Origin: Planctomycetota bacterium
GTDB lineage: Bacteria > Planctomycetota > Planctomycetia > Pirellulales > Pirellulaceae
NCBI GenBank assembly: GCA_024277285.1
Contig: JAJRVM010000299.1
Location: 1 to 64,000 of the forward strand
Direction of reading: 5' to 3'
Length of the DNA stretch: 64,000 nucleotides
Positions within the stretch are counted from its first letter, which is position 1, and each line of letters opens with the position of its first letter. Below the pieces are notes generated by a model. The model was not told the DNA's origin. It did no database searches and saw nothing but the letters and a program-made list of their open reading frames with translations. The translations under genes were made by a program, and so were the position numbers. This document shows positions 52,601 through 60,493 of this stretch, one piece after another.

Positions 52601-54668
52601 CAGTCTTGGTCAACTGCTTCTTGAACAGTCGACTTCTGATTTGAACCGAGTCAAGAATCGCATCGAGCGGCTTGCGGTCGCATCGCGCACGCGCGAAGCG
52701 AAACGCATCGGATTTGCGGCTTGGATTACGGCCGACCAGTCTGCTGGTAACGCATTGATTTCCGCGTCACAGAGCAAACAGCGGCTGCGGGATTTTCTAG
52801 AAGCCATTCCGGCGCTTGCCGACAACAAGTTGCAGAGTAGCCTCTACGAGAAGGTCCAGCCGTTTATCGCCGAGCTGCCCGTTAGCTTGAAGGCGGAGTT
52901 GGGCGGAGCACGCTTTGAACAGCCGGGCATTAAGGTTGATTACTTTTATCCGAGCGCGTCGGACGTTGCCATCGAAACGCTTGCGAAGATGCAGCCGAAG
53001 GCCAGTGGCATCGTGCCCGAGATTGTCATGAACGTTCCCCAACGGCAGCAAAAGGATAAGTTTGCTCTGCGGTTCACCGGGACGATCCGGGTCACTCGCG
53101 CGGGGCGCTACACGTTCTACACGAAATCCGACGACGGTTCACGGTTGTACGTTGGCGACAAGCTGGTCGTGAATAACGATGGACTTCACGGCATGTCGGA
53201 GAAGAGCGGACAGATCGAGTTGATCGCCGGCGCTCATCCATTGATCGTGACGTATTTCGATAACGGTGGCGGCGATGGCCTGGCCGTGAAATGGTCGGGA
53301 CCCGGGCTCCGGAAGAAGAAGATTCCGACGGATCGGTTGACCGTGGGTGGCGGTGAATCACTCCATGACGTTGCCATTAGGTGCCTCGCGTCGATTCCAG
53401 GTCACGAAGAAGAAAAATGTCGAGATCTGACCGCGCTGGTCAAGTCAGGAAACCACCGAGCCTCGGCAATCCAGACACTCCGCACGATACCGGTCGAGCG
53501 ATGGCCCAGGGAAGTAATTCGTCCGCTCGTCGATAACCTGATCGGTTATCTGAGCGAGATTCCGGCTCAGTATCGAACGGGAGCACCGGCGATGGACGCC
53601 ATCGCCTTGGCCCATTCTCTGGCCACCGTCTTGCCCGCAGACAGAGCCGAGTGGATTGAAGAGCGTCTCGACAACCTGAACGTGCGTGTCATCGCGATCG
53701 GTACCGTTCCGCACCGCATGATCTTCGATAAAGAACGAATCGTGGTGGAAGCTGGAAAGCCGGTTGAATTTCGGTTCTCAAACCTGGACAACATGCCACA
53801 CAATTTTGCGATTACGATACCCGGTGCTCTGGAAGAAATTGGGCTCCTTGCCGAGGCAACGGCGCGCGATCCCGATGCGATGCAGCGGCACTACATTCCG
53901 GTGTCCGATAAGATTCTCGTCGCAAGCCGACTGCTGCAAACGGGTGAAGAGCAGGCGATCGCGTATGAGGCTCCCACAACTCCAGGAATCTACCCTTATG
54001 TCTGCACGTACCCAGGCCACTGGAGACGAATGTACGGAGCGCTGCTGGTCGTTGCCGACCTGAATGAGTATCTCGCGGGACCCGACAAGTACCTGGCCGA
54101 AAACCCATTGCCACTAAAGGACGAATTGCTTGCGCTGAACACGCGCGTCCGTGAATGGACATTTGACGAGCTTATTGAAGAAGTGAAGACGATGCCGCCC
54201 GGACGGTCATTCGAAGTTAGCAAACAACTCTTTAAGGTTGCCAATTGCATTGCCTGCCACCGCTTGAATGACGAGGGATTGGTCTTCGGTCCTGATCTCG
54301 CACAACTGGACGACAAGAAACGCACCTATGAGTACATTCTGCGGTCCCTACTACAGCCCTCCAAGGACATCGACGAAAAGTATCAGTCGCAGATCTTCGA
54401 GCTGGAGTCTGGGAAAGTTGTTACGGGTATGGTTGTTGAAGAGACGACCGACGCCGTGAAAATCGTGATCGATCCGCTCGCCAAGGGCGAACCGTCGGTG
54501 ATTCAGAAATCGGAAATCGACAACCTCATCAAGTCTCCCGTTTCGCTCATGCCACAAGGACTGTTGGATCGACTGTCTCGGGAAGAAATCCTGGACCTGA
54601 TCGCCTATGTCTACGCCAGCGGAAATGAAAAGCACGTGTTATTTCAAGACCACGAGCACAAGCAATGA
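49698..54668 (+). CDS. Giant PVC-type heme protein: SGNH-like, propeller, HEAT, PA14, cupredoxin, cytochrome c
   Basis: 1656 residues from the ATG at 49698 (AAAGAAG upstream), with a signal anchor. Domains in order: SGNH-like (~40-270; block I reads GNTLAD, block V NGIHLLEHG), a PVC-type heme-binding six-bladed propeller (~355-715; RLFASVWPSYPHWN, GGMLVSSPPEIWFLKDSDG, GDGALYVSDWSN), HEAT-like helices (~730-1060), PA14 (~1105-1215; GRYTFYTKSDDGSRLYVGD), cupredoxin (~1330-1450) with Cu ligands His (MPHNF), Cys (YVCTYPGHW) and Met, and cytochrome c with CIACH (~1517). It probably works as a periplasmic redox carrier or dehydrogenase. The SGNH Ser is absent. No neighbour is in its operon. Confidence 0.88.
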   Translation: MNRRPESTVTPTGIYRTVVGTLILGLWGSLVCSALSAELGLELQPGDHVTYIGNTLADRMQHDGWLETYILALHPDHDLTFRNLGFPGDEITSRPRSANFGSPDEWLSATQSDVVFCFFGYNEALRGASGLAEFEKNLAEMIDAMREQKYNGESAPRLVMFSPIAHENLHSPHLPDGTENNAKLALYTDAMQQVCAERDVLFVDLFHETQRLYRDADRPLTMNGIHLLEHGNRAVARFVIRTLFRHASVLGASAFEIGSPDQLRRAVLDKNYHWFSRYRVVDGYNVYGGRSKLNWHGQSNADVMRREMEILDIMTANRDKRIWAVAKHQDYDVTDDNLPDEVVVKTNKPGVLENEKHAYLGPVEAIDRMTVHKGMEVNLFASERMFPEMVNPVQMAVDTDGRLFASVWPSYPHWNPTEPRTDRIVCLPDEDGDGVADRCIIFADELNSITGFEFWGGGMLVSSPPEIWFLKDSDGDDKADIKVRMLQGVSSADTHHTANGMLIGTDGCLYWSRGVFHVTNMETPTKTFRSTKSGVYRFDPRTFEVNFHFPIGPNPHGDVVDQWGYQFVNDGTGGSGSYASIGKGVGNKPWFKKRVRPVAATGILSSEHFPEDMNGNFLICNTIGFLGVLQHEVHYNGADIHAEEIEPILFSSDPNFRPTDLEIGGDGALYVSDWSNVLIGHMQHNMRDPNRDHAHGRIYRVTYKGRPLSKPIKLKGKPVDKVLDAFYSKTKSVRYRARLELSARPTEDTMVAVRRWAAQRDPRDPDDAQALLECLWVFEEHRVPNAQLLTSVFTAEEPRVRAAAIRTLGHWGPRVSDWVPILVAAARDDSALVRAEAVKAAVSFQGLDAAEVIFEVATRETDPELDYVLDYARRQMNVDAIVQDSIDSGRNLSAAAQTYVLQNAEVSNLLKLDRTEAVYLALLSRKNVPIRHIRESIRDLAAIRNTDPLNLILDMIERRDSRKSSDLASLGQLLLEQSTSDLNRVKNRIERLAVASRTREAKRIGFAAWITADQSAGNALISASQSKQRLRDFLEAIPALADNKLQSSLYEKVQPFIAELPVSLKAELGGARFEQPGIKVDYFYPSASDVAIETLAKMQPKASGIVPEIVMNVPQRQQKDKFALRFTGTIRVTRAGRYTFYTKSDDGSRLYVGDKLVVNNDGLHGMSEKSGQIELIAGAHPLIVTYFDNGGGDGLAVKWSGPGLRKKKIPTDRLTVGGGESLHDVAIRCLASIPGHEEEKCRDLTALVKSGNHRASAIQTLRTIPVERWPREVIRPLVDNLIGYLSEIPAQYRTGAPAMDAIALAHSLATVLPADRAEWIEERLDNLNVRVIAIGTVPHRMIFDKERIVVEAGKPVEFRFSNLDNMPHNFAITIPGALEEIGLLAEATARDPDAMQRHYIPVSDKILVASRLLQTGEEQAIAYEAPTTPGIYPYVCTYPGHWRRMYGALLVVADLNEYLAGPDKYLAENPLPLKDELLALNTRVREWTFDELIEEVKTMPPGRSFEVSKQLFKVANCIACHRLNDEGLVFGPDLAQLDDKKRTYEYILRSLLQPSKDIDEKYQSQIFELESGKVVTGMVVEETTDAVKIVIDPLAKGEPSVIQKSEIDNLIKSPVSLMPQGLLDRLSREEILDLIAYVYASGNEKHVLFQDHEHKQ

Positions 54669-54885
54669 CGGCCAAGCGTCGGTGCGTGGCACGACGCGGG
54701 AGGGGCGAGGCCAAGAAGCGTAGGAGGATACGTCATGGCTTTCGGTAACGAACGAACGCGTCCGATCGGATGACAGAGTCCGCTTGCACGTTGACCATTG
54801 AACAACGTGATCTCGTCGAGAACACAATCCGCGATCCTTGCTGGCGCTGCGGGCTAGTGTGATTGGGGGCTAGTGTGATTGGGGG
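54669..54885. other. Convergent intergenic region with a short tandem repeat
   Basis: No gene is visible between the convergent genes. Near 54852-54887 the unit GGGCTAGTGTGATTGGG occurs about twice, next to the stop codon of the downstream minus-strand gene. No clear terminator with a T-run is seen. Confidence 0.55.
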
Positions 54886-56982
54886 CTATCGTCTTGACCG
54901 AGAGGCTGATGCAAGAGCAAGAATGGCGATTGTCATGATCGCCATGCCGGACGGCTCTGGGACGGCACTCACGGCTGCTCGCGGTCCTTGTTCGTACGCA
55001 CCGCCGGCGAGCGCCTCGACGAGATCACTGCTGGTGAAGTCGCCATCGGCGTCCCAGTCACCCGTGACCCAGGTGGAGTTACCCGTCACGTTGTCTTCGT
55101 ATTGGCCGCTAGAGAGCGCGGATACCAAATCCGAGCTGTTGAACTCTCCGTCCAGGTTCACGTCGCCGAGGTACGTCCCAAACAGTTCTTTCACCCAGAG
55201 ACCCAAATCCTTCGAATCCACACTTTGGTCAGCGTCAAGATCATAAATCAAGTCGGATGAGTTCGTCCGCAAGGCAGCGATCAGCAATTCGATGTCATCC
55301 ACACCCAGTTCTTGATCACCCGAAAAGTCGCCAAATACCTGCCCGTAGTAGAGCGGAGTCTGTAGCGTGACGATTGGCTCTTGCGCTGATGTAACACCGG
55401 TGGCAATGATCTCGTCGCGCAACACACCTCCCTCGCCCGAAGTGATCACTCGAATGGCGTACTCTCCGTCACCAGTACCAACACCCGAAATCGTGTAATT
55501 ACCGGTCTGCAATGCGTTGGGAGGAAGCTCGAGCACCTGCGGCTGGGAACCAGGTCCAGAGTAATATGCATCCGTTCCAAAGTCGTTCACGATGCTTCCC
55601 GATGTCGGATCGTAGCCGAGGCGTCGTCCTTGGCTATCTTCAAGCAAGAGATTGACGGGCGACTCACCACGTATTTGGATCTGTTGTTGCGGACGGCCCT
55701 CCATCACTTCAAAGTGTTGACCTCCGTGGAGACCGTTTCGTGGTCGTCTCAATCGTATCCCCGCGGATCCGGCAATTCTGTCGATGTCGGCTTGCGAAAG
55801 GACGGCGCTTTCGATCGAGATGTCGACGCCGGTGCCTCGAACGTGCGTTGATACGTCGGGATGGTCGACCAACAGCTTTCCCGTTGACTCATCGACCTCT
55901 AAACCGTGCTTGGCGATTTCTCGCTCCACATCGCGAATCACGCCACCGCATTTGCGCCCCTCGTCTCCCAATGTCACAAACGAGCCCGACTGGCCGTCGA
56001 TCTCCGAATGGGCAATCAGAGCGTCATTCACACGACCGATGTCGAAGAAGTGGTCTTGATAATTTCGATTTCGCTGGGCTGACGTCACCGCAGACGAGAC
56101 GTTCGGGTCCTCTTTTCTTAGCTCGGCTTCGAAACGAGTGACACGGTTCTGCATGTCTCGCGTTAGCGGGATCTCGCCGTTGTCCGTATTATCCTGAGAA
56201 GGTATCTTCCAAGGGTTCAACGTCTGTACCGTGCAACTATCGCGTTCGAACTCCAATGATGATGTCGATTGATAGGAGTACGATGTATCATCAAGGAAAT
56301 CACGGACACTGAATCCCGTCGACATGTGGATGTGGTAATAAGTGTCTTTCTCGACAGGAAGAATTACGGAATCAGTAAACCGCTCTTGATACGTACCGGA
56401 TTTGGCCCGGTACTTCTTTCTAAAAACGTTGGAGCGTGTTGCGCTGATGCCTTTCTCGACCAAAATATAGATTCCACCGTCGGCAGCGAGGCCGTCATCC
56501 GTTACCACGTTAACGAAGGCATCCCAGGATAATGCGATTTCACCATCTTCGTATGCCTTGAAAAACGTGTCGAACACTGCAGACGATCCTGCGGATCCGA
56601 TATAGGGATCACCAAGCTCAATGTCCGGCATGCTTCCATTGATGGACTGCGAGCTTTGAAACCTTCCCGTGGAACTATCCTCCATCGTCATTACATAGCC
56701 CGCCGTGACTTGGCTCGCGCCACCATTCACCGAAACACTCGCGTTAGACAACTGTGAGTACGTGACGCCGATGCTTGCCGGCTCTGGTGTGCTTTTCAGA
56801 TTGTAAACGACACCGGGAATAAACTCATAGCCGCTTTCGCTGTCGTAATTGCCAAGTGGTGAGACACTCGTCGAGGTCCACGCCTCTGCCGCACCGACAG
56901 GTTGTGCCCAAGTGGCAAGCAGCAGAACGATAGAGAACAAACTTCCGCCAGCCAACGTCCACCAACGCCTTGCTCTGCCCAT
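54886..56982 (-). CDS. PEP-CTERM protein with embedded M15-type zinc-peptidase motif and EF-hands
   Basis: 698 residues from the ATG at 56982 (GAGGGCGA upstream; a TTG at 56997 is less likely). After the signal peptide the N-terminal ~270 residues are beta-rich and unknown. Residues ~290-430 contain STHVRGTGVDIS, matching the SxHxxGxxxDL zinc motif of D,D-peptidases (VanX/VanY, M15), and GLHGGQHFEVM for the last His. This suggests a D-Ala-D-Ala-type or related zinc peptidase. Residues ~540-660 are the EF-hand module shared with the genes at 491 and 1800 (NLDGEFNSSDLV). The end is VPEPSG, a helix and ASRSRR, a PEP-CTERM signal. Peptidoglycan or peptide cleavage at the surface is inferred. Confidence 0.75.
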   Translation of the reverse strand: MGRARRWWTLAGGSLFSIVLLLATWAQPVGAAEAWTSTSVSPLGNYDSESGYEFIPGVVYNLKSTPEPASIGVTYSQLSNASVSVNGGASQVTAGYVMTMEDSSTGRFQSSQSINGSMPDIELGDPYIGSAGSSAVFDTFFKAYEDGEIALSWDAFVNVVTDDGLAADGGIYILVEKGISATRSNVFRKKYRAKSGTYQERFTDSVILPVEKDTYYHIHMSTGFSVRDFLDDTSYSYQSTSSLEFERDSCTVQTLNPWKIPSQDNTDNGEIPLTRDMQNRVTRFEAELRKEDPNVSSAVTSAQRNRNYQDHFFDIGRVNDALIAHSEIDGQSGSFVTLGDEGRKCGGVIRDVEREIAKHGLEVDESTGKLLVDHPDVSTHVRGTGVDISIESAVLSQADIDRIAGSAGIRLRRPRNGLHGGQHFEVMEGRPQQQIQIRGESPVNLLLEDSQGRRLGYDPTSGSIVNDFGTDAYYSGPGSQPQVLELPPNALQTGNYTISGVGTGDGEYAIRVITSGEGGVLRDEIIATGVTSAQEPIVTLQTPLYYGQVFGDFSGDQELGVDDIELLIAALRTNSSDLIYDLDADQSVDSKDLGLWVKELFGTYLGDVNLDGEFNSSDLVSALSSGQYEDNVTGNSTWVTGDWDADGDFTSSDLVEALAGGAYEQGPRAAVSAVPEPSGMAIMTIAILALASASRSRR

Positions 56983-57439
56983 ATCACTCGCCCTCAATCA
57001 ACTCGTGGCCCGCAGCTCGAAGCAGAACAACGTTCTGTTTTATCGTGTCGGGCCAGTCTATCGGGGGCAGCGATCGGCTGTCAACAAACTGCTCGCTCCA
57101 AAACGCGAGGACGTTGTGGAGCGGAGTGAGATACTGCCCTATCCGTCATCCTAATCTGCAAGAAGCGTCAGTATCTACTACTTGTGAGGCTTTGAGATAA
57201 TGTGGCGAGATTTCATCGAGGTTGTTCACGCAGCAACTGTCACGGTGATCGACGTACTCGACCTTGCGGGTCGGCGCAGAAAGTTGGTAAAGCAGTTCAC
57301 CGTCGAGTTAAGAAAGTTGAACGATACTCGTGCCGCGTCGACTCTCAGCCGTCGCACGCAGCGCCCCGGTAGGAAAAACTCATCTTGCGCTTGACCGCCG
57401 CGTCGGCCACGAAACGAGTCCATCGGGCGCGCGACTCGA
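56983..57439. other. Intergenic region without a supported gene
   Basis: About 450 bp between the stop-side of the sulfatase gene and the start of the PEP-CTERM gene. It has a 15-bp palindrome CAGAACAACGTTCTG at 57023-57037. A 64-codon open frame at 57200-57394 has no ribosome binding site and no family look. The promoter of the PEP-CTERM gene should lie here, but I cannot place it. Confidence 0.5.
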
Positions 57440-58786
57440 TTAATTGGGTTGCTGCGAGGCACCCTCAGCCGTGTTCTTTTCCCACGTGTCGATGGCCGAC
57501 ATCATCTCCCTCACGCGCGCGGGATTCTTTTCCGACAGGTTGTTTTGTTCCGCAAGGTCGTCGCTCAGATCGAAGAGCATCGGTCGTTTTGTTTCCGGCG
57601 AGATCGCGATCAGTTTCCAAGTTCCGTCTCGCATCGCCCGGGCGTTTCCATGTCGCCAAAACAATTTGCGCGGGCCGAGCGATTGTCGCGCGGTGAGGAC
57701 AGGTAGCAGGTTCACACCGTCGAGGCTGCGATCGCCAGGAGGATCGATGTCCGCGCTGGCTAGAAGGGTTGGCATCACATCAAGCGTGATGGCCAAGTCA
57801 TGCGACACGCTGCCTCCTTGGATTGTCCCGGGCCACCACGCAATGCACGGCACACGGTGGCCACCTTCCCAGACTTGAGCTTTATAGCCTCGCAACGGGC
57901 CGTTGCTGCCGCGCCGTGTCGCGCCGTTGTCGGAAAAGAACATCACAAGCGTCCTACGCTCTATTCCGTGTTCTTTCAACGCGGCGATGATCTGACCGAC
58001 GCCTTTGTCCATTTCTTCGATCATCTCCTTGTACGCGCGTTGCACGTCGTGTTGTGATGGCTTCGTCTCGTGGTTCTGTCGTCGTTTTCCAACTGCCCGT
58101 ATCGGCTTGTCGCTCGGGCCCTGATACGGATAGTGCGGCGGCTCGTACGGCACGTACAGACAGAACGGTTCATCCTTGTTCGCCTCAATGAATGCAAGCG
58201 AATGCTTTGTGATCAGATGGGTCGTATAGCCGGACTCGTCTTGTATTTCGTCATCTCGCCACCAGTCGAGTCGACCGGCCTGGTCGACGTGCGAGAAAAA
58301 ATCGACGTTACCACTGACGTAGCCGCGAAACTGCAAGAATCCATGACGCACGGGATTGTAATTCTTCGAGTAGCCGAGATGCCACTTGCCGAAGATGGCG
58401 GTCTGGTAGCCAGCCTCGACGAGCAGCTCGGCGAAAGTGACTTCGCATTCCTGAAGGCCGTGCGTGTGCGTCCGGCGTTTGGGATCGGCGACGATGACTG
58501 ACGGAATTCCCGCTCGCTGCTGGTATCGTCCGGTCAACAACCCGGCACGCGTTGGGCTGCACACCGCACCGCTGGAATGAAAGTCCGTGAAACGCATTCC
58601 TCTCACGGCGAGGCGATCGAGGTGCGGTGTCTTGATCCGTTGGCTGCCATAGATGCCGATGTCTGCGTAGCCCAGATCGTCGGCCATGATGATCACAAAG
58701 TTGGGACGCTCGGCGGCGCCGAGTGAGTTCAGCGGAGCGAGCAGCAGCGTGACGAGCGTGGCGAGTGAAGGTTTCATGGCATTCAT
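57440..58786 (-). CDS. Secreted sulfatase (arylsulfatase family)
   Basis: 448 residues. A signal peptide (ends near SLGAAE) is followed by RPNFVIIMADDLGYADIG. The formylglycine site is CSPTR in SSGAVCSPTRAG (about residue 76). GKWHLGYSKN, VMFFSDNGA and GPLRGYKAQVWEGGHRVP are typical family segments. The C-terminal end (EQNNLSEKNPARVREMMSAI) is usual. It hydrolyses sulfate esters; the substrate is not clear. CAGGAAC directly precedes the ATG at 58786, and a second ATG at 58777 is possible. It lies alone, divergent from the beta-helix gene at 58893. Confidence 0.92.
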   Translation of the reverse strand: MNAMKPSLATLVTLLLAPLNSLGAAERPNFVIIMADDLGYADIGIYGSQRIKTPHLDRLAVRGMRFTDFHSSGAVCSPTRAGLLTGRYQQRAGIPSVIVADPKRRTHTHGLQECEVTFAELLVEAGYQTAIFGKWHLGYSKNYNPVRHGFLQFRGYVSGNVDFFSHVDQAGRLDWWRDDEIQDESGYTTHLITKHSLAFIEANKDEPFCLYVPYEPPHYPYQGPSDKPIRAVGKRRQNHETKPSQHDVQRAYKEMIEEMDKGVGQIIAALKEHGIERRTLVMFFSDNGATRRGSNGPLRGYKAQVWEGGHRVPCIAWWPGTIQGGSVSHDLAITLDVMPTLLASADIDPPGDRSLDGVNLLPVLTARQSLGPRKLFWRHGNARAMRDGTWKLIAISPETKRPMLFDLSDDLAEQNNLSEKNPARVREMMSAIDTWEKNTAEGASQQPN

Positions 58787-58892
58787 GTTCCTGCTTGGGT
58801 CATCGGCAAGGAAGGGACGTTAGTGTACATTGGAGTGCTGCGAGAATGGCATGATCTACGTCGCGAACTTCGCAATAAAGGTCGTAATAGCA

Positions 58893-60425
58893 ATGTGCCG
58901 CACATCTTGGTTTGTCGTTGGTCTGCTGGTGCTCCGGTGCACCTCCGGCGCGGTGGCCGTGGACAATACGCAGAGCTCGAAGTTGTGGGGACGCTCTGGC
59001 GAGCGATGGAGTTCTGAGAGTCGGTTGCCGGACTTTTCATACGCCGGGTACCATCGTGGCGAGGCGCGCTTGCCGGAGCGAACGGCCGAGACCAATGTCA
59101 AATCATTCGGCGCGGTTGGTGATGGAAAGACGGACGATACGTCGGCCTTTCAGCGAGCCATCGAGGCGTCATCAGGCAAGGTCTTAGCAGTTCCGGCTGG
59201 CCGTTACAAGATTACCGATTTTCTTCATCTCCGCGCCAGCGAAACCGTCTTGCGAGGCGCGGGAGCTGGCGAATCGGTGTTGTATTTTCCCATCCCTCTG
59301 AATGACATTAAACCGAATTGGGGCGCCACGACATCCGGACAGCGAACCTCCAATTACTCCTGGTCAGGTGGATTCGTTCAAATCGTCGGTTCGAGTTTGC
59401 GCACACCGCTGGCTCGAGTAACGTCGCCTGCAAAACGGGGCGATCGCTCGCTCGAAATTTCGGACGGTAAGGAGCTCGAAAGTGGTGACTTCATTCAGGT
59501 CGTTTTGACCGATACGGCCGAAAACGGCTTGGGCAGGCACCTCTATATGAACGACCCTGGACCGATCGCGAACCTCAAGGGCCGCTCACGAGAGACCTTC
59601 TTATGCCGACTTACGAAGGTTGACGTCGCGGCGCATCGCATTGAATTTGACCGACCGCTCAGAATCGATGTCCAACTACAATGGAAGCCGCAAATCTATC
59701 ACGCCAACAGTACGGTCGAAGAAGTCGGCATTGAAGAGCTCGGATTCGAATTTCCCAACACTCCCTACGAAGGTCATTTCACGGAAGTCGGATTCAACGC
59801 TATCGTGATTAGCGGCGCACGGAATTGCTGGGTTCGAGGCGTTCGCATCCACAACGCCGATAGTGGAGTTTTTGTTGGCGGGACGAACATGACGCTACAA
59901 GACATCGTGATCTCATCGGATCGAAAACAGGAACGATCGCGCAACGCAACAGGCCACCACGGAATCACGTTGGGAGGCCAAGACAATTTACTGACACGTT
60001 TCGACATCCGCACGCGGTTCATGCACGATATTACGTTGACTCGCGGCTCGGCCGGCAATGTCGTCTCGTCGGGGAGCGGTGTCGATTTAGCGCTTGACCA
60101 TCATTGTCACGGTCCGCATTCGAATCTGTTCACCGATATCGATCTCGGCATCGGAAGTCGAATGTTTCAATCGGGTGGTGGCGCTTCTCTGGGACGCCAC
60201 AGTGGGGCTTTCGAGACCTTTTGGAACATCCGCGCGGAACGACCACAGAGTTGGCCGTCTGGATGGGGCCCACCGCAAATGAATCTTGTCGGAGTTTTCA
60301 GTAAAGCGGGCTCCGTTACCGATGCCAACGGTCGATGGTTCGAGGTGATCGAAACGGGACAAGAACTGGTTCCAGGCAACCTTCACGAGGCTCAGCTCGC
60401 TCGGCGCCTCGCGAAACAAGAGTAA
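58893..60425 (+). CDS. Secreted right-handed beta-helix protein (pectate-lyase-3 type)
   Basis: 510 residues from the ATG at 58893, selected because AAAGG lies about ten bases upstream and a signal peptide follows (ends near GAVAVD). NVKSFGAVGDGKTDDTSAFQ (about 70) is the start of the pectate-lyase-3 / glycosidase beta-helix domain (as in phage tail-spike and GH28-like proteins). The middle has repeated coils with Gly and Asn ladders (NCWVRGVRIHNADSGVFVGG; GSAGNVVSSGSGVDLALDHH). A cluster HHCHGPHSN may form a metal or active site. Degradation or binding of uronic-acid polymers is plausible but not shown. The next gene follows in the same direction after 68 bp. Confidence 0.85.
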   Translation: MCRTSWFVVGLLVLRCTSGAVAVDNTQSSKLWGRSGERWSSESRLPDFSYAGYHRGEARLPERTAETNVKSFGAVGDGKTDDTSAFQRAIEASSGKVLAVPAGRYKITDFLHLRASETVLRGAGAGESVLYFPIPLNDIKPNWGATTSGQRTSNYSWSGGFVQIVGSSLRTPLARVTSPAKRGDRSLEISDGKELESGDFIQVVLTDTAENGLGRHLYMNDPGPIANLKGRSRETFLCRLTKVDVAAHRIEFDRPLRIDVQLQWKPQIYHANSTVEEVGIEELGFEFPNTPYEGHFTEVGFNAIVISGARNCWVRGVRIHNADSGVFVGGTNMTLQDIVISSDRKQERSRNATGHHGITLGGQDNLLTRFDIRTRFMHDITLTRGSAGNVVSSGSGVDLALDHHCHGPHSNLFTDIDLGIGSRMFQSGGGASLGRHSGAFETFWNIRAERPQSWPSGWGPPQMNLVGVFSKAGSVTDANGRWFEVIETGQELVPGNLHEAQLARRLAKQE

Positions 60426-60493
60426 CCGAAGATGTAAGTGATTGGCTCGTTGAAGCGAGGTGCGAGAATGTTACCTACCACCGGGGGCAAGCG

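Noticed and set aside
57023..57037. Palindrome CAGAACAACGTTCTG as a LexA-type operator
   Set aside because: The half-sites GAAC/GTTC are separated by three bases, not the four of the known Gram-positive LexA box, and no SOS gene follows.
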